A DNA stretch of 64,000 nucleotides from Streptomyces lacrimifluminis (GTDB lineage Bacteria; Actinomycetota; Actinomycetes; Streptomycetales; Streptomycetaceae): NCBI RefSeq assembly GCF_014646095.1, contig NZ_BMMU01000013.1:124001-188000 (forward strand), in the 5' to 3' direction. The notes beneath the pieces were generated by a model, which saw only the letters and a program-made list of their open reading frames with translations, was not told where the DNA came from and made no database searches. How positions within the stretch are numbered: position 1 is the first letter of the stretch; each line of letters begins with the position of its first letter. The position numbers were made by a program, and so were the translations under genes. Shown here in pieces: positions 1 through 8,249 of this stretch.

Positions 1-252
1 ATGTGGCTGTACCCGTATCTGACCTGGGCGACCGCCGCTCTCATCGTGTTCGTCCTCGGCTACATGCTCACCGACACCGAGCACGACGGGCGCGAGACCG
101 TGCTGCTGTCGCTGCTGGTCGCGGCCGTGGTGCTCGCGATCGCCGTCGTCCGGCAGAGGACCGGGCGCGGATCGGCGGCCGTCGGCGACGGCCGGGGCAC
201 GGACGCCGTCGATGACGGCGACGACGTGAACGACGTCGTCAAGGTCGGCTGA
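1..252 (+). CDS. Amino acid permease, C-terminal fragment (cut by window edge)
   Basis: The 83 readable residues begin MWLYPYLTWATAALIVFVLG, with two closely spaced hydrophobic segments (about residues 8-22 and 33-50) and a polar Asp/Gly-rich tail. This matches the last two membrane helices and cytoplasmic tail of APC-superfamily amino acid permeases of the GabP/LysP type, which commonly carry a WLYPYLTW-like motif there. The visible first ATG is therefore probably an internal methionine, and the gene begins left of the window. Substrate cannot be judged from this piece. Family assignment is from recognition of the motif, not a search. Confidence 0.7.
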   Translation: MWLYPYLTWATAALIVFVLGYMLTDTEHDGRETVLLSLLVAAVVLAIAVVRQRTGRGSAAVGDGRGTDAVDDGDDVNDVVKVG

Positions 253-259
253 CTCCGTA

Positions 260-313
260 GGTTCGATACGCGGACTCGATACGCAGGTTCGATACGCAGG
301 TTCGATACGCAGG
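260..313. repeat. Short tandem repeat, 13-bp unit
   Basis: Just after the permease stop, the unit GTTCGATACGCAG occurs in perfect tandem at about 287-312, preceded by two degenerate copies (one begins GACTCGATACG) and followed by a decayed one. It lies between a + strand and a - strand gene, so it is in a shared 3' region. No function is evident. Confidence 0.75.
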
Positions 314-349
314 TTGCACACGTAGTGGCTTGCGTGGTCGGGGAGTTGT

Positions 350-2467
350 TCACAGCACCGTGAACGACTCCCTGACCCGTTCGTAGGTCCGTACCGCCTG
401 CTCCTCGATGTCCTGGTGGTACCAGGTGCTGATCTGGTACGACTTCCCCTCCACGTCGAAGCCGAGCAGCCTGGCGTGCCAGTGGATGCCGTCCAGGGTG
501 AAGGTGTACTCCCAGACGACCGCCGGGTGACCCTGGTACGTCGTCTCCTCCAGGGTGATCTTCGTGTAGTCCTGGCCCTGGCGGGCGTTGCGCTCCGACT
601 CCTCCCAGGTCTCCAGCAACTCGCCGCGTGCGAGGGAGGACTTGGCCAGGAGCTCCTGCTTCCCGTCGGGGGACGTGTAGTGCACCTCGGCGCCCGTCTT
701 CACGTCCCGGCGCCAGCCCGTCGGCGTCGCCCACGCGTATCCGCCCGCCTCCTCGTGCACGCCCGGCGGCAGGCTGCGCGGGCGGAAGGTGCCCTCGACG
801 GTGGGTTCGGGGGAGTCGGGGGTGGGGGTGGCGGCCGGCGGGGTCGAGGGCGCGGACGATGCCCCGCGCGATGATCCGGGCGTCGCCGTGTTCTTGTCGT
901 CGGGTGATCCTGCCGTCGCCGCCAGGATCATCCCGATCAGCGCCCCCGCGACGACCACACCCGCGGCCACCATGCCCATACGGCGGCGGCTTTGGCGCCG
1001 GTCGCGACCTCGCCGGGGGTCGGACGGGAGTGCGGGGCCCGGCAGTTCACCGGGCGGCGTTCCCGACGTCCCCGGCGGTACCACTGTCCGCGTGGCCGTC
1101 GGGAGGGCGGCTGCGTGCCTCGGACCCGGCCGCCTCTCCGTCACCGCCTGTGCGTGTGCGAGGCCCTGCGCGTTGGCCTGGCCTCGGACCAGGGAGACCC
1201 CGGCCCTGCGTGTTCCCCCGGGGCCCGGCGCCGGGGGCACTTGCCGGGCGGGGATCGCCGAGCCGACCTCGGACCGCATCTCGGAGGGGACTTCGTTGGA
1301 GGCTTCGGGGGACGGGGTTCCCAGGATCGGGGTGGCTGTCGTACGGGCGGTGGGCATCGCGTCCGTCGGCGGTGGGGGTTCGGGATCCTGCTGCCCCTGC
1401 TGCTCCCGCTGTTCCCGCTGTTCCCGCTCAGGGTCCTCCGGGTCCTCCAGTTCCTCCGGTGGCTGCTCGCGTGGCTGTCGTGCGGCCCGTACGAGTGACG
1501 CTTCGAGATACGCGGGCGTCTGTGCGTCCCCGTACGCCCGTACGGGAGTCGGGGGCGCTGTCTCCCAGCGGGTGTTCGGTGTCGGCGGCGCCTCGGGGGT
1601 TTCCGGCTCCCCCTCCCCCACGTGTGCCTCGTCGGGCGGCGTCGCCGGAAAGGCCACCGGCCGCAGGGCCCGTTCCACGTCCTCCAGGGCGGGCCTAGCC
1701 GACGGTTCCTTCTCCAGGAGGGCGGCCAGGATGTCGCGCAACGGGCCTGCCGCGGCCGGGAGTTCGGGCTCCTCGTACAGGACCGCGTGCAGTGTCGCCA
1801 GGGTCGTCTCGCGGGAGAACGGGGAGCGGCCTCCCAGCGCCGCGCAGAGTGTCGCGCCGAGGGACCACACGTCGGACGGCGGGCCCTGGTGCCGGCCCGA
1901 CACCCGCTCCGGTGCCATGTAGTCGGGGGAGCCGACGAGCATCCCGACCATCGTCAGGGCCTTCGCGTCCTGGATGGCGGCGATACCGAAGTCGGTGAGC
2001 ACGACCCGTCCGTCGCGCCGTTCGACGAGGACGTTGCCCGGTTTGATGTCGCGGTGCAGTACGCCCCCCGCGTGCACCTGGCGCAGCGCGGAGACCAGCC
2101 CGAGGCCGAGGCAGGCTGTGTCAACCGGGCCCAACGGGCCGTCCTCGACGAGAAGTTGTTCGAGGGAGCGGCCGGCGACCAGCTCCATGACGATCCACAG
2201 CCGCTCACCCTCGTCCACGACGTCGTACACACGCACGACGTTCGGGTGGTCGATCCGGGCTGTCGCCCTGGCCTCGCGGAGTGTGCGTTCTCGGCGGGTG
2301 CGGGTGTCCTCCGCGTCGAGTCCGTCGATCCGCATTTCCTTGACGGCCACCGGCCGGTCGAGCATTTCGTCGGCGGCCCGCCACACCCGCCCCATTCCCC
2401 CCTGGCCGATACTTTCGACCAACCGATATCGGCCCGTCACCAGCAGACCTGGAGCACCGCCGCCCAT
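350..2467 (-). CDS. Membrane-anchored Ser/Thr protein kinase (PknB type)
   Basis: A cytoplasmic Hanks-type kinase domain fills the N-terminal 270 residues: glycine loop IGQGGMGRVW, catalytic Lys in VAVKEM, HRDIKPGN catalytic loop, DFGIA, and SPDYMAPE activation segment. A Pro/Glu/Gln-rich juxtamembrane linker with QREQREQREQQ follows, then one transmembrane helix (VAAGVVVAGALIGMILAA) and an extracellular domain of about 140 residues that probably senses an envelope signal. There are no PASTA repeats. The start chosen (ATG at 2467) has GGGGGAA just upstream; in-frame ATGs at 2509 and 2578 are alternatives. It is divergent from the LPKTG surface protein, suggesting a shared envelope theme. Substrate unknown. 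Confidence 0.9.
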   Translation of the reverse strand: MGGGAPGLLVTGRYRLVESIGQGGMGRVWRAADEMLDRPVAVKEMRIDGLDAEDTRTRRERTLREARATARIDHPNVVRVYDVVDEGERLWIVMELVAGRSLEQLLVEDGPLGPVDTACLGLGLVSALRQVHAGGVLHRDIKPGNVLVERRDGRVVLTDFGIAAIQDAKALTMVGMLVGSPDYMAPERVSGRHQGPPSDVWSLGATLCAALGGRSPFSRETTLATLHAVLYEEPELPAAAGPLRDILAALLEKEPSARPALEDVERALRPVAFPATPPDEAHVGEGEPETPEAPPTPNTRWETAPPTPVRAYGDAQTPAYLEASLVRAARQPREQPPEELEDPEDPEREQREQREQQGQQDPEPPPPTDAMPTARTTATPILGTPSPEASNEVPSEMRSEVGSAIPARQVPPAPGPGGTRRAGVSLVRGQANAQGLAHAQAVTERRPGPRHAAALPTATRTVVPPGTSGTPPGELPGPALPSDPRRGRDRRQSRRRMGMVAAGVVVAGALIGMILAATAGSPDDKNTATPGSSRGASSAPSTPPAATPTPDSPEPTVEGTFRPRSLPPGVHEEAGGYAWATPTGWRRDVKTGAEVHYTSPDGKQELLAKSSLARGELLETWEESERNARQGQDYTKITLEETTYQGHPAVVWEYTFTLDGIHWHARLLGFDVEGKSYQISTWYHQDIEEQAVRTYERVRESFTVL

Positions 2468-2625
2468 ATTCCCCCGCAATCCCCTGCACCCCCTCAACGC
2501 GCGCCCCATCAGAACCACAATGGTCACACTTCGTGCAGTCCCAGCATAGCGGCGGGAAATCTTGTGGTACCTCTTCATGGACTGCGAATTCAGGCGCAGT
2601 CCAGGGGGATCCAAGGGGGACGAAC

Positions 2626-3348
2626 ATGAGTTCTGGTCGCACGACGGCCATCGCGGGATCGCTGCTCACGGCATCTTTCTCGGCCGTGATGATCCTTTCC
2701 TTCACCGCCAGCGCGGATGACCAGGGGCCCGGAAGCAGCAAGGGGGGAAAGGCCGTTGACGCGGCGCCGACGGGCGTCAAGTTGACCACACAGTTGCCCG
2801 AGAGCATCTCGGTCGACAACAGTTCGAAAGAAACGGCGCTTACCGCCACGGTAAAGAACGAGGGGAGCAAGGACAGCGGCGACATCAGGCTTTTGGTCGT
2901 CGGATTCGACGGTATGACGGTCAAGAACGTTCAGGGTTGTTCGGAGATTGCCGAAGGGGATCTTCCGGAGGGTTCGAACAGCGGTTTCAGCTGTGCGGTC
3001 GGCAATCTCGCCGCCGGTAAGTCGAAGTCGTACGACGTCGACGCGACGTTCGACCTGGGCAAGACCGGCAAGATCTGTCTGCCCGTCCAGACCGCCGACG
3101 GTTCGAAGACCTTCTGGCAGCAGGGCCCGGTCCCGTTCGGTACGACCAACCCGGCACCGAACGCCCCGGCCACCCCGCTGCTGCTCGGCACCGACAACAA
3201 GCCGGTGGCACCCGGCGGTGACAAACTGCCGAAGACCGGCCCAGCGCGCGAAATGCTCCCCCTCGGCGCCGTCGGCGCGGCACTGCTGTCCGCCGGGGCG
3301 GCGGGCATGTGGTGGTCGCAGCGGCGGCCCCAGCAGCCACAGGGCTGA
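2626..3348 (+). CDS. LPXTG-type cell-wall-anchored surface protein
   Basis: 240 residues with a signal peptide (TASFSAVMILSFTASA), a Ser/Gly/Lys-rich mature start, a single Ig-like beta domain of about 110 residues with two cysteines, then a Pro/Ala linker. At residues 201-205 comes the sortase signal LPKTG, followed by a hydrophobic stretch and the basic tail WWSQRRP. Many Streptomyces sortase substrates use LAXTG; LPKTG here would suit a sortase that accepts the canonical motif. No sortase lies in the window. ATG 2626 has AAGGGGGA 6 bases upstream, which decides it over the upstream ATG at 2533. Binding partner unknown. Confidence 0.85.
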   Translation: MSSGRTTAIAGSLLTASFSAVMILSFTASADDQGPGSSKGGKAVDAAPTGVKLTTQLPESISVDNSSKETALTATVKNEGSKDSGDIRLLVVGFDGMTVKNVQGCSEIAEGDLPEGSNSGFSCAVGNLAAGKSKSYDVDATFDLGKTGKICLPVQTADGSKTFWQQGPVPFGTTNPAPNAPATPLLLGTDNKPVAPGGDKLPKTGPAREMLPLGAVGAALLSAGAAGMWWSQRRPQQPQG

Positions 3349-3370
3349 TCCGTGACCGCAGGCCGGTGAA

Positions 3371-3420
3371 CGGCGAGGGGGAGGGAGAGGCGGAATTCCG
3401 CCTCTCCCTCCCCCTCGCCG
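3371..3420. terminator. 50-bp perfect palindrome, bidirectional terminator
   Basis: The 25 bases from 3371 (CGGCGAGGGGGAGG...) are exactly complementary to the 25 ending at 3420, with the centre at an EcoRI-like GAATTC and no unpaired loop bases in DNA. It lies between the convergent LPKTG gene and bioY, where a shared terminator is expected. Confidence 0.85.
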
Positions 3421-3450
3421 CGACACCGTTCGTCGACAACAGCCCGTGGA

Positions 3451-4029
3451 TCAGTCCTTGTCGAGGAGCTTCCAGGCCGTCGGCAGTACGCCCATCGCCA
3501 GGGCCGCCTTCAGGGCGTCGCCGATCAGGAACGGCGTGAGACCGGCGGCGATCGCCGCGCTCACGCTCATGTCGGCCGCCAGGGCGAGGTACGGGACGCC
3601 GATCGCGTAGATGATCGCCTCGCCGAGCAGCATCGCGCCCGCCATCCGCACCATGGAGCGGTCGGCGCCGCGACGGGCCAGGGCGCCCACCACGGCGGAC
3701 GCGAGGACCATGCCGAGGATGTAGCCGAAGGACACCGACGTCCCCGAGCCGCCCTCCGCGAACCACGGCACGCCCGCCAGACCGGCCAGGGCGTAGACGA
3801 CGAGGGCGGCGAGGCCTCGGCCGGCGCCGAGCGCGGTGCCGACGAGAAGCGCGGCGAAGGTCTGCCCGGTCACCGGCACCGGTGAGCCCGGCACGGGCAC
3901 GGCGATCTGGGCGGCGATCCCGACGAGTCCGGCACCGCCGAGCACGAGCGCGGCGTCCCGGACGCGGGAGGCGGGGAGCAGGTCGGCGAGGACCTGGCCG
4001 GGGCGGGCGGGGGCGACGGCGGTTGCCAT
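3451..4029 (-). CDS. bioY: Biotin transporter substrate-binding S-component BioY
   Basis: 192 residues, almost entirely hydrophobic with about six membrane helices. The family signature is clear: VPVPGSPVPVTGQTFAALL, then GLAGVPWFAEGG near residue 90 and TPFLIGDALKAALA near the C-terminus. BioY is the biotin-binding S-component of ECF-type vitamin importers and can work with a shared energising module or alone. No bioM/bioN genes adjoin it, so it probably uses a general ECF module encoded elsewhere. Start ATG 4029 has GCGGAG at good spacing; the longer frame to 4065 lacks a site. Confidence 0.92.
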   Translation of the reverse strand: MATAVAPARPGQVLADLLPASRVRDAALVLGGAGLVGIAAQIAVPVPGSPVPVTGQTFAALLVGTALGAGRGLAALVVYALAGLAGVPWFAEGGSGTSVSFGYILGMVLASAVVGALARRGADRSMVRMAGAMLLGEAIIYAIGVPYLALAADMSVSAAIAAGLTPFLIGDALKAALAMGVLPTAWKLLDKD

Positions 4030-4720
4030 GGGGACTCCGCGAGGATGTGAGCGGCAAGGGGACATCGTGACGCTATCCCAGCGCCCTCGGGGCGATCACC
4101 GTCAGTGCTCGACAAAGGGGGCGACGGCGGCTTGGTGGGCTCCGTACAAACGGTGGGGGTTACACCCGGTGCGGCGTGACGCCGGTCACTGAGGTGGGGT
4201 GCTGTGGGCTACGGAGGTGCGACGGGCGGGCTCTGTAGGGTTCCACCAACCCGGCCGCGGGCCGCGCTTCCCTCGGCTGGAGGCCCGCGCATCCCCCTGG
4301 CTACAGGCCCGCCCTTCCCCGGGGCCGCAGGCCCGCGCATCCCCGACCCCGGCCAAAACAGGGGCCGGCCCCGACTCGGCCCTGGCCGCAAGCCCGCGCT
4401 CCCCCTGGCCGCAGGCCCCGCTCCCGGCCAGGGGCTGGCCCGGGTTCGGCCCCTGCCCGGACACGTGCCGTCTCGCCCGTCGGTCGCCGTCTGTGCAGCG
4501 TCGGCCCGTTTTGCTAGCTTCGGGCGCATGGTCGCCCAGTCCCGGTATTTCTCGTCGCGTCGCTATGTCGACCTGCGGCGCGTGGGCACGGCCACCTGTC
4601 GCCGCCCCGGGTGAGGCGGCTCCGGCGCGCCTCGCTCCACGGGACTCCCCGAGCCTTCACAGGTTCCCGAGTCCTCACGAGACGGCGCAGTGTCGGACCA
4701 GTTCCCCGAGGATGATCGCC
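4030..4720. other. Intergenic region between bioY and the ROK gene
   Basis: 690 bases shared by two divergent genes. No convincing gene was found: long open frames here follow only from G+C richness. The middle holds the imperfect 24-bp repeats listed separately. I did not see a biotin-regulator palindrome in front of bioY. Confidence 0.6.
4277..4427. repeat. Imperfect tandem array of about 24-bp units
   Basis: Three adjacent 24-bp copies begin at 4277, 4301 and 4325 (core AGGCCCGCGCATCCCC), followed after a 37-bp spacer by two further degenerate copies at about 4386 and 4409. They are non-coding and strongly strand-biased: C-rich on the + strand. Function unknown; they may be a slippage-prone satellite or part of the leader of the ROK gene. 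Confidence 0.6.
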
Positions 4721-5995
4721 ATGCCCCGTGCCGCGGCACCCACCCTTGCCCCCGCCTCCCCCTCTTCCCGTACCTCTTCCTCCCGTACCTCTTCCTCCCG
4801 TACCTCTCCTTCCCGTCCCTCCCCGTCCCGCGTGCCTCGCGCCGCCGATTCCGACCGGCGCCGGACGAGCGCGAGTGTCGTCCTGCGGTCCGTGCTGGAG
4901 CACGGGCCGGTTGCGCGCAGCACCATCGCCCGGCTGACCGGGCTGTCACCGGCGTCGGTGACGGACTACTGCGCCCGGTTCGCCGAACTCGGCCTGATCC
5001 GCGAGGAGTCCGCGCCCCGGCGGTCGAACGGGGTGGGGCGTCCGCACGTTCCCGTCGACCTGGACTCCTCGCGGTTCGTGGTCGCCGGGGTGCATGTGGC
5101 CGTGTCGTACACAACGGTCGCGCTGCTGGATCTGCGCGGCCGGGTGGTGGCCCGGCGCGAGCTCGCGCACGAGCACACCGATCCGGGACGGGTGCTGGCG
5201 CGGGCCGCCGAGGGGCTGCGGGCGCTGCTGGACGGCGCCCCCGACCGTCGGGCCCTGGGCGTCGGCGTGGCGGTGGGCGGCTGGGTGGACCGGGATTCCG
5301 GGACCGTCGTCGAGCACCCCATGCTGGGCTGGCGCGACGTGCAGGTGCGGGAGGCGCTCCGCGCCCGCACCGGACTGCCGGTCCATGTGGACGGCCACGC
5401 ACGGGCGTTGGTCAACGCGGAGCGGCTGTTCGGGCCGGCGCGGGGCAGCGGGAGTGTGCTGCACCTGTTCGTCGGCAACGTGGTGGACGCGGCGTTCGCG
5501 ACCAACGACGAGGTGCACCACGGGCCGCGCTCCCAGGCGGGCGCCATCGCCCATCTGCCGGTGCCGGGTGGTACGGAGGCCTGCGACTGCGGGCGTACGG
5601 GCTGCCTGCAGGCCGAGTTGAGCGAGCGGACGCTGTGCCGGCGGGCGCGGGAGGCGGGCATCGTCGAGACCACGGATTCCCTCCGGGTGGTCGCGGCGGC
5701 GGACAGGGGCGACCTGGCCGCCGTGGGGCTGCTGGTGCGGCGGGCGAGTGCCGTGGGGCGGGCCACACGGCTGCTGCTCGACGTACTGAATCCGGAGACG
5801 GTCATCGTGACCGAGGTCGGGATCATTCACCGGGAGGACTGCCTCGCGGCACTGCGCGAAAGCGTCGGCACCGAACGTGCGGCCTCTGTCGTGCCGACGA
5901 GTTTCCCGGATTCGGTACTCGCGGTGGCGGGGGGTTCGGTGGCACTCGATGTGCTGTACCGGGATCCGTTGGCCGCTTCACCTCAGGCTATTTAA
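4721..5995 (+). CDS. ROK-family transcriptional regulator
   Basis: 424 residues. After a Ser/Arg/Thr/Pro low-complexity leader (about residues 10-35) comes a winged helix-turn-helix (VARSTIARLTGLSPASVTDY), then a ROK sugar-kinase-like domain with the zinc motif CDCGRTGCLQ. The ATP phosphate-1 motif (DxGxT) is not recognisable, so it should be a regulator, not a kinase. It sits directly upstream of and co-oriented with the sulfonate ABC genes, but ROK proteins normally bind sugars, so its target is uncertain. ATG 4721 has GAGG nine bases upstream; ATG 4712 is a weaker alternative. Confidence 0.85.
   Translation: MPRAAAPTLAPASPSSRTSSSRTSSSRTSPSRPSPSRVPRAADSDRRRTSASVVLRSVLEHGPVARSTIARLTGLSPASVTDYCARFAELGLIREESAPRRSNGVGRPHVPVDLDSSRFVVAGVHVAVSYTTVALLDLRGRVVARRELAHEHTDPGRVLARAAEGLRALLDGAPDRRALGVGVAVGGWVDRDSGTVVEHPMLGWRDVQVREALRARTGLPVHVDGHARALVNAERLFGPARGSGSVLHLFVGNVVDAAFATNDEVHHGPRSQAGAIAHLPVPGGTEACDCGRTGCLQAELSERTLCRRAREAGIVETTDSLRVVAAADRGDLAAVGLLVRRASAVGRATRLLLDVLNPETVIVTEVGIIHREDCLAALRESVGTERAASVVPTSFPDSVLAVAGGSVALDVLYRDPLAASPQAI
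4763..4830. repeat. In-gene 15-bp tandem repeat (Ser-Arg-Thr-Ser-Ser)
   Basis: At least three near-perfect copies of a TCTTCCTCCCGTACC-type unit encode repeated SSRTS pentapeptides in the N-terminus of the ROK regulator. In-frame repeats of this kind can expand or contract without frameshift and give a flexible basic tail ahead of the DNA-binding domain. Confidence 0.7.
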
Positions 5996-6049
5996 TTCAG
6001 AAACTCCGAATGTTGACAGGGACCCCGCATGACCTGGAACATCGTGCTC

Positions 6050-6088
6050 ATGAGCCCTTTCGTGAGCTGTCGCACCCTCTGTTGCTGA
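6050..6088 (+). CDS. Putative cysteine-rich leader peptide (uORF)
   Basis: The 12-codon frame encodes MSPFVSCRTLCC followed by TGA. A TTGACA hexamer at 6013 with a poor -10 (GAACAT, 18-base spacing) would start transcription near the ATG, so the peptide could be leaderless. A second frame, starting at ATG 6010, ends LLLTRRHCC-stop at 6108. Short Cys-rich uORFs are known before sulfur-assimilation genes in mycobacteria and are annotated as putative leader peptides in streptomycetes; the downstream genes here scavenge sulfur from sulfonates. The ribosome would stall on Cys codons when cysteine is scarce. Expression is not shown by sequence alone. Confidence 0.45.
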   Translation: MSPFVSCRTLCC

Positions 6089-6120
6089 CACGTCGCCACT
6101 GTTGCTGACACGTTGCCACG
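6081..6120. repeat. 20-bp tandem duplication containing Cys-Cys-stop
   Basis: Two adjacent copies beginning GTTGCTGACACGT differ at one base. Because the period is 20, the embedded TGT TGC TGA is read in two different frames, so leader frames in both registers end in two cysteines. Confidence 0.85.
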
Positions 6121-6297
6121 TGTGAAGCGCTCATTTCCTTCTGTGCTTTCCGCACCCTCCGCGCCTTCCGCGCGCTCTGCTCCTCCATGCTCTCCCTTGT
6201 CCTTCTTGCTCTTCCTTGCGTGAATTCTGCGTTCCGGGCCTCCTGCCGCCTCGAATTCCGCATGCGTTCGTGCCTTCCCAACTCACGGAGTCCTCCC

Positions 6298-7365
6298 ATG
6301 CCTTCTTCTCCCGTGCCGGGTGTCGACCGACGGCTCTTCCTCACCTCCCTGCTCGGCGCCGCGGCCGGCGTCGCCGGGCTGAGCGGCTGCGCGAACAGCA
6401 GTGCCGTAGCCGACTCCAAGGGCGCCTCGACCGCCCCGCTCGCCGACAGGGTCCCGGCCGGTACGAGTCTGAAGATCACCTCGTATTCGGGCACCCAGCA
6501 ACTCCAGTTCAAGCTCGCCAAGTTGGGCGAGCTGCCCTTCAAGGTGTCGAACTGGGAGAACATCTCCGCCGGTCCCGATGTCATCAACGCCTTCCGCTCG
6601 GGTTCCCTCGACCTCGCCAACAACGCGGGCATTCCGCCGATCCAGGCGCACTTCCAGGGCTTCGACGCGAAGATCGTCGCGATCAACGTCACCCGCAAGC
6701 CGAACTATCTCTTCGCCACCAGGCCCGGCAGTGACATCCGGACGGTCGCGGACTTCAAGGGCAGGAAGCTCGCCTTCTCGCAGGGACAGGCCCAAGGTGT
6801 CGTCCTCCTACGGGCGTTGGAGAAGGCCGGGCTCGCGTACGACGAGGTCGAGCTCGTCCCGCTGACCAGCAACCAGTTCTTCACCGCCCTGCAGTCGGGC
6901 CAGGTGGACATCGCGCCGCTGGCCATCAGCCAGGCGCCCGCGTATTTCCAGCAGTACGGCGCCAAGGGTGCCCGCAGCATCCAGACGGACGTGGTCGACC
7001 TGCTCAGCCTGCTGTGGGCGCCGGTCTCCGTGCTGAACGACTCCGCGAAGGCCGCCGCGGTCGCCGCGTACATCCCGTACTGGGCCAAGGGCCTGGTATG
7101 GACGTACGAGAACCCCGACATCTGGAACGAGGAGTTCTACGTCAAGACGCAGAACCTGACCCTCCCCCAGGCCCGCGCGATCACCAAGCTCGCCAACAAG
7201 CCGCTGTTCCCGTCGAGTTGGGCCGAGGCGATCACCTGGGAGCAGGAGACCGCCGATCTGCTCGCGGAGGGCGGCTTCGTGAAGAAGTTCGAGGTGGGCT
7301 CGCTCTTCGACCACCGCTTCGAGGGCATCGCGGCGAAGTCCGTGGCTGCGGAGTACCGGAGGTGA
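6298..7365 (+). CDS. ssuA: Sulfonate-type ABC transporter substrate-binding lipoprotein
   Basis: 355 residues with a Tat-like twin-arginine leader (DRRLFLTSLLG) and lipobox LSGC, so it is a lipoprotein outside the membrane. The rest matches the SsuA/TauA/NrtA class: TRKPNYLF, a DFKGRKLAFSQGQAQG segment where ligand-binding residues cluster, and QFFTALQSGQVDIAPLAIS. It begins a tight unit with the permease, ATPase, flavin monooxygenase and dioxygenase. ATG 6298 has CGGAG 7 bases upstream. Aliphatic sulfonate or a sulfate ester is the likely ligand, but nitrate/sulfonate/bicarbonate family members cannot be separated by eye. Confidence 0.85.
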   Translation: MPSSPVPGVDRRLFLTSLLGAAAGVAGLSGCANSSAVADSKGASTAPLADRVPAGTSLKITSYSGTQQLQFKLAKLGELPFKVSNWENISAGPDVINAFRSGSLDLANNAGIPPIQAHFQGFDAKIVAINVTRKPNYLFATRPGSDIRTVADFKGRKLAFSQGQAQGVVLLRALEKAGLAYDEVELVPLTSNQFFTALQSGQVDIAPLAISQAPAYFQQYGAKGARSIQTDVVDLLSLLWAPVSVLNDSAKAAAVAAYIPYWAKGLVWTYENPDIWNEEFYVKTQNLTLPQARAITKLANKPLFPSSWAEAITWEQETADLLAEGGFVKKFEVGSLFDHRFEGIAAKSVAAEYRR

Positions 7366-7370
7366 CCGCC

Positions 7371-8249
7371 GTGACCACGAGCGCTTCCACCTCCTCCTCC
7401 TCCGCCGCCGGCACCGCCGCGGTCCCCGTGTCCGTCGCGGGCGACGAAACGGGTGGCTCCCAGGTCCGCAGGCGGCGCCGGCTCTCTCCCGGCAAGCGGC
7501 TGCCCGCCGCGCCGATCGTCGGCCCGGCCCTCGTCCTCGCCCTGTGGGCCGCCGCCTCCGCCGCCGGACAGCTCGACCCGGCCGCGATCCCGGCGCCCTG
7601 GACCGTGCTCAGGACCGGCGTCCATCTGTGGACCGACGGGACCCTGCCGAACGACATCCTGACCTCGCTGCGGCGAGCCGCCTCCGGGTTCGCGATCGGG
7701 CTGGTCGCCGGTGTCCTGCTCGCCCTGGCCGCCGGGCTCAGCAGGGTCGGCGAGGCGCTGATCGACGGGACGGTCCAGCTCAACCGGGCCATCCCGGCCC
7801 TGGGGCTGATCCCGCTGTTCATCCTCTGGCTGGGCATCGGCGAGACGTTCAAGGTCGCGATCATCGCGATCGTCGTCTACATCCCGATCTACCTCAACAC
7901 GCATGCCGCGCTGTCCGGCATCGACAGCCGCTTCGTCGAACTCGCCGAGGTGCAGGGGCTGTCGAGGTTCCAGTTCGTCCGCCAGATCGTCGTTCCCGGT
8001 GCGCTGCCCGGATTCTTCGTGGGACTCCGGCTCGGCGTGACCGGCTCCTGGCTGGGGCTGGTCGTCCTGGAGCAGATCAACGCCACCAGCGGACTCGGCT
8101 ACATGATGTTCCAGGCCCAGAACTACGGCCAGAGCGACGTCATCCTCGTCGGCCTGGTCGTCTACGGCATCTTCGGCCTGGTGTCCGACAGCACGGTCCG
8201 TCTCTTCGAACGGAGGGTGCTGTCATGGCGCCGCACACTGAGCAACTGA
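7371..8249 (+). CDS. ssuC: Sulfonate-type ABC transporter permease
   Basis: 292 residues. A disordered Ser/Ala/Arg-rich N-terminus leads into about six membrane helices, with the EAA-type cytoplasmic loop ELAEVQGLSRFQFVRQIVVPGALPGFFVGLRLG, here quoted only to its key residues E, G and P, near residue 195. This is the BinPDT permease of the SsuC/TauC group. GTG 7371 is preferred because GGAGG lies 8 bases upstream; GTG 7362, overlapping the previous stop, is too close to it. The C-terminus overlaps the ATPase start by 25 bases, indicating translational coupling. Confidence 0.87.
   Translation: MTTSASTSSSSAAGTAAVPVSVAGDETGGSQVRRRRRLSPGKRLPAAPIVGPALVLALWAAASAAGQLDPAAIPAPWTVLRTGVHLWTDGTLPNDILTSLRRAASGFAIGLVAGVLLALAAGLSRVGEALIDGTVQLNRAIPALGLIPLFILWLGIGETFKVAIIAIVVYIPIYLNTHAALSGIDSRFVELAEVQGLSRFQFVRQIVVPGALPGFFVGLRLGVTGSWLGLVVLEQINATSGLGYMMFQAQNYGQSDVILVGLVVYGIFGLVSDSTVRLFERRVLSWRRTLSN

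Larger units (their letters stand above)
5996..6297. other. Leader region of the sulfonate operon
   Basis: 302 bases before the SsuA-like gene. It carries a TTGACA -35-like hexamer at 6013-6018, overlapping short frames ending Cys-Cys-stop (6050-6088 and 6010-6108), a 20-bp tandem duplication (6081-6120) and a CT-rich stretch (6121-6200) before the ribosome site CGGAG at 6286. The layout suggests transcription or translation attenuation by cysteine supply. Confidence 0.5.

Noticed and set aside
350..2629. Long open frames on the + strand opposite the kinase gene
   Set aside because: They are Arg/Pro/Gly-rich shadows of a G+C-rich gene; the kinase frame has all the catalytic motifs.
3371..3420. 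Insertion-element end or phage attachment site
   Set aside because: No transposase, direct repeats or tRNA nearby; the convergent-gene context suits a terminator.
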